A stretch of DNA of 64,000 nt from Timema cristinae (GCA_039000515.1 JBCFYV010000012.1:15344228-15408227); one strand, 5' to 3'. Shown: positions 1 through 12,284, counted from the stretch's first letter. Numbers and translations: made by a program. Notes: generated by a model not told the origin, from the letters alone.

Positions 1-1567
1 CTTCTTATTGTGCGGAGTTAAAGTATAAACTACGAATCATATGGACTGTGCAATGCAGTTTGAAACTTTAAACAACAATAACACAACTTATTGTTAACAT
101 GACTATACATTAAATAACCTGACAGATACATCATGTACTCCTCTAACTTTCTGATGTAATATCTTATAGACGGTTACGAGGCCTACAACCAACCTAAGAC
201 ATATGATAACCTACATAATTAATTATTGTGTTCAGCACTCTCCATTGAACATAGGTCGATACATATTTTTACTTCTCTCAGAATTTGCGTCTCGCTGGTG
301 AGTTCGACCGAACCATCCTGGCCAATCCTGTGAACTGGTGAGCTATTCTCCTGAAGGTTCGACCGAAGCCGTCTCTCACTGACCCACTAATGTGGAATCC
401 AAATGTGAAGTCCCAATCTGAAGTCCAAGTATAAAGTAAAGTATCCGGGTCTGTTAGCTAGGTATTATATACGAGCTGAATCTACACGCTAGAAGAGCAG
501 GGAAGGTTAGCCTTCCAGCATGTTCTACAAAGACGTAGAAGTAATATATGTGCCACGTAGATCGTTGTAGAGTGGGGTGCGGCCAGACGGGCTTGAACCC
601 AATCCTCTCCGAGCAGTCAGCTTTTGAGTGTCGAGCAGATCGGAATCGAAAGGAAACCAGTGCTCGCCCGAATTGTTCTTCCAACACCGCTCCAATCCAA
701 TGGAGTGGTATGTAACACAATTATGTCGGTTTTATTTAATGTTGTATTTAATCATCAATTCAAACAAGTGCAATTGTATGAGCTGGGATTAATAACCCGC
801 TACATGAGTGGTGAAGAATATGTAGCCCATTAAGTATATAATTATATAAAAGGACAGCCTTGAGGATTACAGATGGTACAAGAAAAATCTTAAAATATCA
901 TAAAGTAGAATATCAGTGTAGGCAAGCAGTTTATTGTGGTATATTTGATTAAAAACACTAAATAAAGAAGTAGCTTACAGGAGCCCAGCCAATATATAAG
1001 AGTAGTTGGGGTGGCGTATGGCCCCAATTTGACCATTGACCTTTGACAATTGACCCCAACATTGATTGGTTTAGAGCTCGTCACGTGACCACGTCCCTTG
1101 TTCTCTGATTGGATGTTGATTTTCTCCTCCCCCTCCACCTGACCCTCCCCCCTTCTCCTGACCCCAACCGCTCCTCTTGACCCTCTTTCCAGTGTTCCAA
1201 ACTTGTTTATTCTTGTCTCATTTGTTTTTTATTTGTGTTCATTACTTTTTTATGTGTGCTCAATGGTTATTTATGTATGTTCATTGCTTTTTTTATTTGT
1301 GGTCATTGGTTATGTATGTATAGTTAGAATTCAGATGGGTGATTGAGTTTCTTATTGATGTGGAGAAGTTTATTGTCATAGGATTGGAATGGGGCGTTGG
1401 AGTATCTTATTTATTTATTGGCGTACAGTCCACGACGCTGGGCGCTCCTACTTCGGCATCGTTAGTGAGCATCTTTTCTGGCTGGCCGCTTAGCGAAGAG
1501 AGTAAGAGATGGTTCCCCCTGCCTTGATACACTTTTCACTTCCCCTCACTACCCCCCTTAGAGGTAT
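1..1567. other. Unannotated AT-rich flank
   Basis: No convincing gene. Around 575-640 there is a tRNA-like stretch on the minus strand with a B-box-like GGTTCAAGCCC, probably a decayed SINE head. Between about 1010 and 1140 two inverted CCAAT motifs (GATTGG) flank a CACGTG E-box, followed by a pyrimidine-rich tract. That could be a promoter remnant, but no transcript-like open frame follows it. Short open frames here have no recognisable domain. Confidence 0.4.
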
Positions 1568-1892
1568 GTGTCGCAACCCCCTCCCCACACACCCCTATGT
1601 GGCAATGGGTTTTCCCTGAAGACTGTCGCCAGTTTGGCAGCTCAACAAGACAGGAATAGTTCACGTCCTTGAATGATGTCGCAACCATCCCCCATATATT
1701 TGGCAATTGGATTTCCCTGTTGACTGTCACCAGTTTGGTGGCTCGACAAGACAGGAATAAATCGCCACCTTGAATGATGTCGCAACCCTGCCGTTCTATG
1801 TGGCAATGGGCTTTCCCCGATGACTGATGCCAGTTTGGTAGCTCGACAAGACAGGAATAGTTCACGACCTTGAATGATGACGCAACCCTTTT
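1568..1892. repeat. Minisatellite, period about 101 bp, 3 copies
   Basis: The block GGCAATGGG starts at 1601, 1702 (one change) and 1802. Each is followed by a TTTCCC, a 'CAGTTTGG' and a 'GACAAGACAGGAATA' segment, and by 'TTGAATGATG' leading into CGCAACC at about 1680, 1780 and 1879. The spacing of 101 and 100 bp shows a tandem array of about three diverged units. The minus-strand open frames here repeat the same peptide because of this periodicity and are not independent evidence of a gene. Confidence 0.85.
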
Positions 1893-3590
1893 GCACAGTT
1901 CTACTTAAGTAGGAGTTGAGTTTTAATCGAAAGATAAATGTTTACTTACATAATTATATACAACCATGCACATATAATTATTTTCACGGTAATCTAAACA
2001 AATGTTGAAAAGCTTGAAATTTGCTGGTAAAATTGGGTTTTTGTTGGAAATTACTATTTTTTTCTACATCCTTGGCCCCTTACATTTAAAATGAAAATTC
2101 ACTGAGAAAATTGGGTTTGCGATGGCAGAAATTGTTTGGTCAACATCCTGCACTTTTCACTTTTCAAATTAAACCATTTCCTATTTCATGTGAGAAATAA
2201 ATAGTATAAGAAATTTAATAAAGGTGCTGAATAAAGAGCAATTTGAATTTATAAATAAGTAACACTATAGAAACAAAGTGTACCTACTCGAACTCAATGA
2301 AAGGTGAAATAATGTCTAGATTAACTAAAGGAGACAATTTATTACACACAAGAAACCTAATACATTTATATTATATTTGATGTGTCAGATGGAATTGAAG
2401 TCGCTTCCACAAAGCCACTGCATGTATACAAGCAACAAAGTAGCTGTATTCTATCATTTATAATGGCATAAAATAGCATCAGAGATTTTAAACCCTCAAA
2501 TGTACCAGCATGTACTTAAATGGTGCATAAAATATAAAGAAAACATCGCAATATATTCTAAATAAACCCCAGTGGCCGTTAGAATTCTCCCAATATAATT
2601 AATGATCAGTTAGTTACCACGCATGACAAACACCACGTGCGGTTCCATCATAAGTCACAAAGACAGGAGAAACAACATAACAACATGAAATTATAAATTC
2701 TCACAAAGTTTATCTAAGAACTCTCAAAAAGAAGACGAGCCTAAAATTAAAATCGGCCTAGGTAACAACTTTCACAACTGAGACCTTAAAGTGGGATGGA
2801 AGGTGACGAAAGAAGAGGCCAGTGGTTTTACTATCTTTATGGAAAAACTTATTTTTCCAAAAAAAAATATTGCTTCAATAGAAATATAGAGTTTAATTTT
2901 CTTCACATGTTGGTATACACAGTTCCTGAATATTTGTCATGAGCATTACAGCATTAGATGAGAAACTTTTTAAATGAAAATAAAAAGTTGTTATTTAGTT
3001 CCAAGACACCCTTGAAAGTTATTCAGGAAATGTTGAGGTCACCATGTGAAGAAAATTAAATTCTATATTTGTGCTGGAGAAATATTTTATTTATTTTGGC
3101 CAAAAAATGTTTTGCTATAAAAACTGCAAAAACCTGGTTTTTTCTCGCACTACTTTCCAAATAAGTGGAGTGGGAAATACATATCCACTAGCTAATATAT
3201 ACCAAGTTCTGGATCAAACTATGCTTTTGTGGCCATATGGGATTAGTTAAAGTCAGAGCTTAGATAGAAACTCCACAAAGTTATCTGTAGAATATAGCAG
3301 GCACTAGGTCCACTTTGATTTCCAGTTACATACTCCACGTTAGGTAACGCACCTACAAGCTATAGCTAACAGAATAAGCTCGAATAAATTGCAACAAAGA
3401 TGCACAACCCGAGAAATGTCATCTCTAAGCTCATATTTCTCAACTAACCTCACCTACATATTTAACAAAAACAAACAGCTCTCCATACAAATTGTGATTC
3501 GTTGCGTTACATAGAGCTACGATTTTTTAAATTTGGTCGGCTATACTTCCAATGTGGTGACTTTTATTGTTACAGAGCTCAGGTTGTTTC
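1893..3590. other. No recognisable feature
   Basis: AT-rich sequence with stops in all frames. I see no repeat, RNA gene or coding signal that I can support. Confidence 0.5.
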
Positions 3591-3811
3591 CTTTTCTGTA
3601 CGCCGTTGGGACAAAGTTGGTGTTCTCGTCGATTGCATAAGCACTCCTTTCTTTTAGGCACCAGAATATATAGGGTAGCAATGGTGGTCTAGAGTAGGTA
3701 AGGAATTGTCAAGATATTTGAAGCTTCGATATCATTATAAACTTAAAAGGAAATAGTGCTTTTTCAATCGACAAGAACACCAACTTTGTCACAACGGCGC
3801 ACACAAAAAGG
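3591..3811. mobile_element. Small MITE-like inverted repeat, 55-bp arms
   Basis: The left arm (3591-3645) and right arm (3755-3811) are reverse complements at roughly 50 of 55 positions. They share the core ACAAAGTTGGTGTTCT and GTCGATTG and end at AGCACT, and are separated by a loop of about 109 bp. The outer ends are CTTTTCTGTACGCCG and its inverted counterpart. This is the shape of a short non-autonomous DNA transposon. No target duplication is clear, and the right arm runs directly into the downstream tandem repeat, so it may be a component of that repeat rather than an independent insertion. Confidence 0.7.
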
Positions 3812-3829
3812 AAAAAATTTTTTGTTTAT

Positions 3830-5170
3830 TCCGCTTTGATAGGCCCACAAATGATATGTTTACATTGGGGGAACCAACTTCATGGTAGCTCCCACTTTTA
3901 AAGATTCAAGTTTGTATTATGCAATCGTTTGTTCTTTGTTTGTTCCGGATTGTTCCTCAAAAAGTTTCATTTGTTCTGCTTCCGTTCTTGCACAAATGTA
4001 ACGTGAACTTGTGACACTTTATTTACTCGTGAGGGGCTAACATCATAGTAGCCCCCTCCACTTTTAAAAATTTAAGTTTTTATAATTGCAATCGTTTGTT
4101 CCGGATTGTTCTGCAAACAATTTTGTTTGTTGTTTGTTTTATAGGCCCACAAATGATATGTTTACATTGTGTGGACCAACTTCATGGTAGCACCCCCTCC
4201 CCCCCCCCACCTTATAAATTCAAGTTTTTATGACTACAATTGTTTGTTCTTTGTTTGTTACGGATTGTTCCCCCAAAACTTTTGTTTGTTCCGCATTTGT
4301 TCTAGCACAAATGACACAAGAACTTGTGACGTTTGGTTTACTCGGGAGGGGCTAACTTCAAGGTAGCTCCCACCACTTTTAAAAATTAAAGTTTTTATAA
4401 TTGCAATCGTCTGTTATTCGTTTGTTCCTGATTGTTCTAAAAAAAATTGTTTTTTTCTGTTTTGATAGGCCCACAAATTATATGTTTACATTGGGAGGAC
4501 CAACTCCATGGTAGCTCCTCCCACCTACTTTTAAGAATTCAAGTTTTTATGATTTCAATCGTTTGTTCTTTGTTTGTTCCAGATTGTTCCGCAAAAAGTT
4601 TTGTTTGTTCAGCATTTGTTCTTGCACAAATTACACGTGAACTTGTGACGCTTTATTTACTCGTGAGGGGCCAACTTCACGGTAGTCTTCCCACTTTTAA
4701 AAATTCAACCTTTTATTATTGAAATTGTTTATTCTTTGTTTGTTCCGGATTGTTCCGCAAAAATTTTCGCTTATTCCGTTTTGATAGGCCCACAAATGAT
4801 ACGTTTACATTGAACGTAGAGAAATTGTGATTGGGGACAGCATGATAGCAAGTTATAAGTAAATATACTTTTTAGGAAATAGGTAGCTGAATATGTATGG
4901 AAATAAAAAGTCGTTTATTATCGTTTGGACCTGATTGTATCGTAAAAATTTCGTTTGGTCAATCTTTGTACTTTCATAAACGTAAAGGGAATTAAGGAAG
5001 TTTTTTCTTTGCTTTAAAGTGCCAACTTTGTGGTAGCCCTTCTTCCCCAACTCCTCACTCCTTACCCCACGCCCATTAATAAATTAATTAATATTTTAAG
5101 ATAGAAATCATATGTTCCTTGTTTATTCCGGATTGTTTCCCCAAAACTTTTCATTTGTTCCATTTTTATA
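3830..5170. repeat. Tandem repeat, period 302-324 bp, about 4 units
   Basis: The anchor AGGCCCACAAATGATATG recurs at 3841, 4143, 4467 (one change) and 4786, with spacings of 302, 324 and 319 bp. Each unit then carries a 'ACCAACTTCATGGTAGC' block, a 'CAATCGTTTGTTC' block and 'TTCCGGATTGTTC', with a second half-unit containing 'GAACTTGTGAC' and 'TTTACTCG'. The last unit fades out at about 5170. A short poly-C interruption lies at about 4197-4209. No open frame spans the array. It may be tandem copies of a non-autonomous transposon interior. Confidence 0.85.
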
Positions 5171-6995
5171 TTCCCATAAATTATATATTTTTCCACGGGG
5201 GGAATGTGGGTGAAATGACAAATTCACAAGTTAAATGTACATATTGAGTTTGGTACAATTCTACTTTATTTCCTCTTTAAAATAGAAACGTTTATTATTT
5301 AATGTTTAGTTATTCTAGAAAAATACACAAAATCTTCATTTGTACCTTGATTTTTCTTCCCCAAACAATATTTGCATTATTCTCAAGTTGTTGTTTATTT
5401 AGCATAGACCGTCTTCACAGTTTAAATCACTGTTTTAATTCTTTTGACAGAGGTTTTGTTTTTACTCCATAGTTGAATCATTTTATAATAATGAATAGTT
5501 TGGTTTAAAAATACTATATATGATAATTTGTTAACGTGTTTTGAATTAAATAACTAAGATGAAAGAAACAATAAAAGTGCGTTTAAATTTAAGGGAATGT
5601 GTAGTTTCCCTTCGTTTAAAATCAACATTTCCAATTCCTAACCCACTAGCGTAATTAGTATTTAAGCGTATAATCCGAACGGTTAGTAAGACACATAGTT
5701 TATTTATAAGTTTTACATTAATTGTTTTTCTAAATACGAAGAATAAATAATGTTCAGTTTGTTTTTGATAGGAAGATTAATTAATTAATAAGCAGAGCCC
5801 AAATTTTGATGACATGCCATTTTGTTATTTTTTTGTTACATCACAGACAATGCATATGTGTTCATAAATTCTGTTCATGATCCCTTGGTTGTGTAAACAA
5901 TTTTATAGGTTTTTTGTGTTGTCATTTTAGATTTTATCTAATATTCTATTCTTGGTTTGCGTTCTTTATGAGACATTTTTAGGCATTTTTTGAATAATTG
6001 CCAGGAACTTAAGTAAAATTAGTATATTTTAAATGCTTTTGATATTTTGTGAATGCATAAATATTCAAACTTTTTTTATCAAACTGTTTTTGGAATGAAA
6101 AATAATGTTGAAAATTAACTCTTTATACTCTTTGTTTGTCATTTTTGTAAAATCCACATTACCGATTAGATGCTACAGTTAAGTGGTGAAGAGTTGCGTT
6201 AGGTTGAAATTTTTTCTTAAATAAGTTTTTTTTTTAATTAATGCTATATTTAGCAGAATGCAAGAGTTTAATTATTGTTAAAGTACTTTCATTAAATAGT
6301 TAATATATTTTAATTTCCATTTGTAAAGCATGTCGTTAGTCGTGTGCATTCATTTCAATATTTTATTTAAATTCTTAGATTTTTTTCCAAATTTGTAGTC
6401 ATTTTTTTTAAGTTTTAAGGATTTTGTTTATTTTACTTTAATCTAGACCACTTTTTTTGGTTATCTGGACTCCATTTATAAACATTGATTGATTTGAATA
6501 AATCAATTTAACTGTCAAGGCGTTTCTAAATCGTCTTTGTAAGTGCTAGAATTGGAATGGTTGACATTTCCCGCCAACTGCCTCTTTGTGGCCAAATCTA
6601 CTACATACTACATAATAACAGTAATAGTGGCAAACAAAAGGAAGTTTCGGTGTAAAATCTTCGTTAGAACCTAGTTCTGAGCTCACTTCGGGAGTGGGGG
6701 GAGAGAGGAAGAGGATAAGATCCTACACTGGTAATTGTCGGTTATTTGACTATCCAAGTAGACTAAGCCAATATTTTGGAGCTTAAAAATGGTAAGTGAG
6801 GTCTATAAAAATGCTTTTTTGACTAGGAGTTGTATGACATGCAATGTTGTAGACCAACATCTTTCCAATTTTTGTATTTCTGAATAGTTTGGCATCTTTA
6901 TTACTGTATTGTGCATAGTGAGGGAATCACATACAATATTGTCAATACTATATACCTAGAGTCTAGACACAGACACTTTCTTTACCTGAGGCCCT
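5171..6995. other. AT-rich DNA with one SINE tail
   Basis: AT-rich with poly-T runs. The only recognisable piece is a SINE 3' tail at about 5620-5697, annotated separately. No gene is supported. Confidence 0.5.
5620..5697 (+). repeat. SINE-A1 3' tail fragment
   Basis: It contains the tail signature of the main SINE family here: 'CCTAACCCACTAGCGTAATT', then 'TTAAGCGTATAA', then a CCGAACGG and 'TAGTAAGAC'. The tRNA-like head is absent, so this is a 5'-truncated copy. Confidence 0.75.
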
Positions 6996-7012
6996 GAGCG
7001 ACTGAGTCGCTC
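6996..7012. other. Perfect 8-bp hairpin
   Basis: GAGCGACT G AGTCGCTC is a perfect inverted repeat with a single-base spacer. No coding context explains it. It could be chance or a terminal-repeat relic. Confidence 0.6.
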
Positions 7013-7437
7013 ACACAAAGGGTCCTCCATAATCACTAGTGACACCCGTTTATTTAGCGTTTGTAAGGGATTTGAGAAACTAAACTATGATAGTAATCTG
7101 AAATAAACTAAAGAAAATTATAAAATAAAAATTCAAATTTGGTTATATAACTAGTTGAGTGGGTAAAAGAGAGCTAGGCATAATGATAAATATATATTCA
7201 TTTTAAAGCCATTAACACGAAATAAATACATTTTTCTAAATGCAATTCAAAACAAAATAAAGATAAACATGTTTGGAAACATTTGAACTAACAACAATCT
7301 TTAAACAAAAAATGTTTAAGTTTTGAAAGAACGAAGGCGAGCTACTGCTAACAAAAATATTTGAGGCTTTGAAAGAGGAATAAACGAAAAATATTAATCA
7401 AAATCCCAAATAAGCCAAGAACAAATTATTGACTGAG

Positions 7438-7440
<3 letters not shown>
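7013..7440. other. No recognisable feature
   Basis: AT-rich sequence with no supported gene or repeat unit. Confidence 0.5.
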
Positions 7441-7500
<60 letters not shown>

Positions 7501-7585
7501 GGGGGTGGTGGGTGGGGGGGGGGGTGTGGGGGTGGTGTGTGTGTGTGTGTGTGTGTGTCTGTCTGTCTGTCTGTCTGTGTGTGGG
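7441..7585. repeat. Compound microsatellite (TG)22, poly-G, (GTCT)n
   Basis: About 22 TG units (7441-7484) are followed by a 22-base G run, interrupted G-rich sequence, a second GT run (about 7535-7557) and about five GTCT units. The His/Cys/Gly-rich open frames on both strands are products of this low complexity and are not genes. Confidence 0.97.
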
Positions 7586-7669
7586 CGGAAGGATGAAGGT
7601 TGGGGGGAGGGATGGGGTGGCCATAAAGATGCCAAACCACAATCCTAGTATAAATAAGTCATGTGTTGT

Positions 7670-7860
7670 CCTACCAAAACAAAATGTACGTATTTATGCG
7701 GAACAATCCGGAACATACGAAGAACAAACGATTGCAATGATATAAACTTGATTTTTTTAAATCTTGGGGCTTCCATGAAAATGGCCTCTCATGGGCGTCA
7801 CAAGTTCACGTCCCGTTTGTGCATGAACGAATGCGGAACAAACGAAAGTCAGAAATTTCT
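7670..7860 (-). repeat. Inverted copy of the 300-bp repeat unit
   Basis: Read on the minus strand this matches the 3.84-5.17 kb units: 'TTTGTTCCGCATTCGTTC', a 'GAACTTGTGAC' block, 'CAATCGTTTGTTCTTCG' and 'TTCCGGATTGTTCCGC'. It lacks the AGGCCCACAAAT anchor, so it is a partial copy. It shows the unit is interspersed as well as tandem. Confidence 0.8.
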
Positions 7861-8419
7861 TTAAAAGCTACAAAGATTATTAAAACAATTATAATATTTT
7901 GTTCATACGTCAAATGATGTGATCTACACGCTGGAGCTGTCACTTCATAAAGGTAATATCAATACAATAACACTAATGATATAGTAAAATAATATCAATG
8001 TTGACCGTGAATAAAGTGTTTCTATTTCCTAATAATATATTTGTACCAAAATACCATTGTTTGTGGTTTCAGGTAAACCCTAGAGGAATGTTAGCACTTT
8101 GGACTACACTTTTAATGAGCTACGAATCACTAATAGTTCGTGTTTCGTGGCAAGTTATTACTATGATAGTTCAACTAAGGTATTGGAACAAAAGAAATCA
8201 AAAGAGGTTGCAAGTCGTGCTGGTATCGCGGTGTTTCCCTGGTAACGATTGAAAATTAAAGGAGTTACTTCTTTTTTTTTTAATTTGGATCGAATCCATT
8301 ATATTAAGAATCCTAATATTAATTTTACCTATGATTCCAGAATACCTAAATTGATTCCTAGTCTTGTAGAAAATGATTAAATATAAAATATAAAGACTAA
8401 TTAAATGCTAGATATTTTT
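7861..8419. other. No recognisable feature
   Basis: An 84-codon open frame at 7998-8252 (+) has no domain I recognise. No splice or promoter context supports it. Confidence 0.4.
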
Positions 8420-8630
8420 TGCCGTGTCTTAGTATCCGTTTGGACTACATGCATGAGCTAATTACTCACTGGAATATGGATGAGAAAGGAATAATGGGGG
8501 AGGAAATATATTTCAGTTTGTGTAAATTGTGAGTGAGAAAACTATTGGAGATAACCATCTCAATATACTCCGTCGGGATTCGAGTCTTGAACTACTAGTC
8601 ATCACAAAACCAGACTAAACGAAGCAAATT
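8420..8630 (-). repeat. SINE-A1, diverged copy
   Basis: On the plus strand it opens with the inverted tail (GTCTTAGTATCCG), passes through the body ('GAGAAAACTATT', 'ACTC') and ends in a tRNA-like part with an inverted B-box-like GATTCGAGTC. It is considerably diverged from the 44.96 kb copy but collinear with it. Confidence 0.6.
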
Positions 8631-8830
8631 GTGGTATCAATATTATTAATCATTACAAGATTGACTTTCATATTATAATTTCTAAGGTGTACATTTATAC
8701 ACATTATTTAATCCTAGTCATTGTGTTAGTGAATTCTTATATCACCAGCTATTTATTATTTTCTTAAGAAGTAATATTTACTCAAAATATATTCTTAATA
8801 AATACTATAACGATTATTCACATAAATCTA

Positions 8831-8890
8831 CAAGTCGTTGAGAAGACCGGGATCTGAACCCGGATGTTGCTCCCCAAGTGAATACGTCTG
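8831..8890 (-). repeat. tRNA-like SINE head
   Basis: On the minus strand GGTTCAGATCCCGG matches a Pol III B box, preceded by a D-arm-like region. No full cloverleaf can be drawn and the acceptor ends do not pair, so this is a SINE head relic and not a tRNA gene. Confidence 0.5.
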
Positions 8891-9029
8891 CAAATTCAAC
8901 TTTATCATCTATTTTTATTACTATGTGTAATATTTATTGTGGACTTAATGAACCTACAGGTTTATATCAGCATACAAATAATAAACTAACTTAAATCTAG
9001 AACAAAACAGTCCTCGGATATTAATTTAT

Positions 9030-9150
9030 CATTATCACTGGGGAAACCTCAATTTCAATAATGATTCATTTTTCGACCATGCCGGCAATTGAACTCGGAC
9101 CGTTAATTCAGTGGACAGACATTCTACTGACTTTGTTAAGGTGTATGACT
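9030..9150 (-). repeat. SINE-B, partial copy
   Basis: On the minus strand it contains 'GTAGAATGTCTGTCCACTG', 'GGTCCGAGTTCAATTGCC' and 'GGCATGGTCGAAAAATGA'. These match the tRNA-derived head and early body of the copies at 23.48 kb, 40.2 kb and 49.0 kb. Confidence 0.7.
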
Positions 9151-10039
9151 TCTTCATCGTCCTTTTCACTCACGTTAAATAGGATACTATAAATATCTCA
9201 GTAGGTAACAAAAGACCACATGTTGAATTCATGAGAATATATCAAAAAAAATAGCTATTCTTTTGATCTTTACGAAATCATGTATATTTTTAAAAGTATG
9301 ATATTTGATCTCCTGCCATTCTTGTCTTCCAGCCTCCTTTGTGAATATTTTTTGACAGAAAACAGCTTGTCTAAACCAATTACTAAAAACTAGTTTGAAA
9401 AGAACATTCAAACTCACAAACATTCATATTCGAAATTAGCATCAAAACATCACACATTACCAAGCACACTCAAAAGATGCATCAAATAAACATTAAAGTT
9501 GACTCAAACAAAAAGTGAATCCATGAATTTAAATATACATGTCATTTATCTAAAGCTCACGGAAATTTTATAATAATAAAAAATAGGTTATGTGGGGGCC
9601 GGGTGGGAGAGACATTGTTGAATTGAATTCTAGCTAAATAAAATATGTTCATTATAAAAACACAGAGAGATTTTAAATTGTTAATGCTTTTAAAAAATTA
9701 AAATGTTAATACTTCAAATAAATACAAGAGTATGCCTCTGTATAACCTTTCAAAAGATATGCATTATTAACGTGCGTATTTCATTTTTCCAAGCCGGCTT
9801 TATCAGTGCACAGGAGAGATTTTTAGCGCCACGGTTGAGGATATTTTTAAAGTTAAAATAATTATTTTTATAACCCCCAGCATTCATTATATACCCTTTG
9901 TATTTCATGTTCGAGTAATTTGGTATATACTGTTGTGAAAACATGTTGAGTTATTATGGAAATAATTACTTAAAAATTAAAATAACTTTGAGTGGTGAAC
10001 ACTCCTAATTAAGTTCAAACACTCGCATGTTTTCTAACG
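9151..10039. other. No recognisable feature
   Basis: AT-rich. Two minus-strand open frames of 64 codons (9229-9423, 9750-9944) show no domain and no coding bias that I can see. Confidence 0.45.
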
Positions 10040-10255
10040 TTGCTTTCACTCAAGTTGGATATCCTATGACGTTGGGGTTCTAATCCCAGCTGCGTGTACA
10101 AATTGTTTTATTGTTTCCTAAACTGTTTCCCACATTCCCTTAACGCAAATTTGAGTACGTTACCTCTAAATTCCACCTTCCTCGTTCCTACCCCATTAGT
10201 GTAAATGGGTGTATCCCCTTGGTGTGCTAAAAAAGTCTGAACACAATTTGTTGTA
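10040..10255 (+). repeat. SINE-A1, diverged copy
   Basis: It has B-box-like GGTTCTAATCCCAGC at about 10076, the body (CCTAAACTGTTTCCCAC, a 'CGCAAATTTGAGTACG' segment, 'CCTCTAAATTC') and a decayed tail ('CCCATTAGTGTAAATGGG'). The order matches the better copies. Confidence 0.65.
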
Positions 10256-10699
10256 CCTGGGTACCTTGTGACATAGTGGCTAGTAAGGTTGAGCAAATTC
10301 TTAAGATTTGCGTGTGTTTAGAATAATTTTTGTTAGTCTAGATCAAGGGCTGGATGATCTGTGGCCTTTTGAAGTGTACGAATCAGTTTCTCGCATATTT
10401 TGTCAGAGTTTAAAACAATATATCCTCAAATAGTGTGTATTTTAATCAATTAAAATTAAAAAATCGTAATTTTTAAAACATAATGTTAATAAATTAACTT
10501 CTCTTCCCGATCTGTATTTATTTTGACAAACTATCTTATTATGGCAAAGCTTACTGTACATTAAGTTTTTGTATTTATGAATAATCCATATATATCCAAA
10601 TATAACAAGATGTAAAATATAAAAATATATATATATATGACATAATATTTAGAATTTAAGCTTGGCGCATTCTTACTCGCTCTGGTCATCAAAACATAG
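10256..10699. other. No recognisable feature
   Basis: AT-rich, with a short TA run at about 10623-10640. Confidence 0.5.
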
Positions 10700-11285
10700 A
10701 TACTCCAGATTAACTAGTCAAAACAATATATCATGACAACTACTTAAAGTACTATACTTAGTTCTCCTAAACTAGCGTACCCTACGTTTGTTAACCCACA
10801 GAATTTAATATATAAACATATTGAAAGTAACTTCAAATAAATTTCTAATCAAAACAATGTAGCATGACAAATATTTAAATTACTAACTTAGTTTTCCAAA
10901 ACCTACTTTGTTTAACCTGCGGAATTAGATATATAAACATATTGAAAGTAAATTGTCCTAAATTTCTAATCATAACGATATAATATGACAAATATCTAAG
11001 CAACTAAATTTAGTTCTCCAAAACCTATTTTGGTTAACCTGCAAAATTAGGTATACAAACATATTGAAAGTTAATTGTAATAAACTTCTAATCAAAACAT
11101 CATAGTATACCAAGTATCTAATGTGCTAAATTTAGTTCTCCAAAACCTACTTTGGTTAACCTGCGAAATAAGATATACAAACATATCGAAAGTTAATTGT
11201 AATAAACTTCTACTCAAAACATCATAGTACAACAAGTATCCAAAGTACTACATTTAGTTCTGCTAAACTGTTCACATTCTGGAGG
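10700..11285. repeat. Tandem array, period about 122 bp, 5 units
   Basis: The anchor TCAAAAC (TCATAAC in one unit) recurs at 10718, 10849, 10970, 11092 and 11214, with spacings of 131, 121, 122 and 122 bp. Every unit contains 'TTAGTTCTCCAAAACCTA', a 'GTTAACC' and 'ACATATTGAAAGT'. The last two full units are the most alike, which suggests recent expansion at the right side. It has no coding potential and looks like a small satellite. Confidence 0.92.
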
Positions 11286-11499
11286 ATCAATTTATAACCT
11301 ACAGTCTACCATTTAACGACGCAATATCTCTAACTAGCTCGCCATCATTATGTCAACTTACATTGTTGGGAGTATTAGTTCCTCTAACGGCTAGTGGCAT
11401 CAAAGAGTGATTTTTCCCATGTCAAACACTCGCCTTTATTCATTTGAATTCAGAGGGAAAAAAAGGGGGTTGGAATGAATAGCCATAATTCGATACCAT

Positions 11500-12060
11500 A
11501 TTGTCCAATCGGCGATTAGAAGACCTCATCGGCGCCTGCGCAGAACGCAATGAAGTCTTGGTCTTGGATTACGGGGGGGGGGGGGGGTGGCGAGTACACG
11601 ACGATTGAGAGCTAGCCAAGTTTATCAGATCGCGCACGCGCTTTATTCACTGCCATCGATCTTGATGATGAAACAACAGGTTGTGCTTCCAGTACGTTAG
11701 ATTGAGTTTGTTTTGTTATGTGAGTGGATCGCACTGGGCGAAAAAGCTCGCCTTCGGCCTCGAATGTGTTCTCCGACAGGGCAGTAAAACAGGGTGAGTA
11801 GCCAGGCGAACTAAGTGGTGGCGGTGTAGTATGCGACCACGGTACAATGTTGCCGGAAAACACCCAAACTTCAGGAAAATGCCTCACATGACTGTTGATG
11901 GAGGATCAACAGAACGACATCTCACCCGCAGTCCCCACTTCGATGAAATGGCAGAGCTATTTCTCTATGTTATTCACGCCGTCTACGAGCAATAGTTGTC
12001 GTTCAGCGCAGTTCTGCAACTTACCTTCCCCCTTTGTGTCCGGGTGAAACCCTCCCTGAA
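11500..12060. promoter_or_regulatory. CpG-rich island with NRF1-like sites
   Basis: This block is clearly richer in G+C and CpG than its surroundings. It has NRF1-like GCGCCTGCGCA at 11532-11542 and CGCGCACGCGC at 11631-11641; the family consensus is YGCGCAYGCGCR. A 15-base G run lies at 11573-11587. On the minus strand a 91-codon open frame (11612-11887) crosses the island without a recognisable domain. A housekeeping-type promoter with a first exon is possible, as is a GC-rich transposon interior. No TATA box or splice sites were confirmed. Confidence 0.3.
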
Positions 12061-12284
12061 GACGTTAGTTCTGTTTGTATATAACCATCGTCCCTCGCTT
12101 CACATTTTGTATTCTATTGTGTCAATTTGACGAAGGAGCTTCTTGGACGTCATCCTACATCTGCGTATTTAGCAATTTGTTATTACAATGTGTGAGGCGT
12201 TGGGCTCACCTCCAAGTCACAGAAGTAGCTATGGCAGTCACTATGAGTATTTGTATTAGCAGAGAACGTTAGAGTCTTAATACT

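Noticed and set aside
1536..1896. Minus-strand open frames of 84 and 109 codons with repeated peptide
   Set aside because: The peptide repetition only reflects the 101-bp minisatellite.
7394..7745. Overlapping open frames with poly-His/Thr, poly-Cys/Val and Gly runs
   Set aside because: They are translations of the GT/G microsatellite in all frames.
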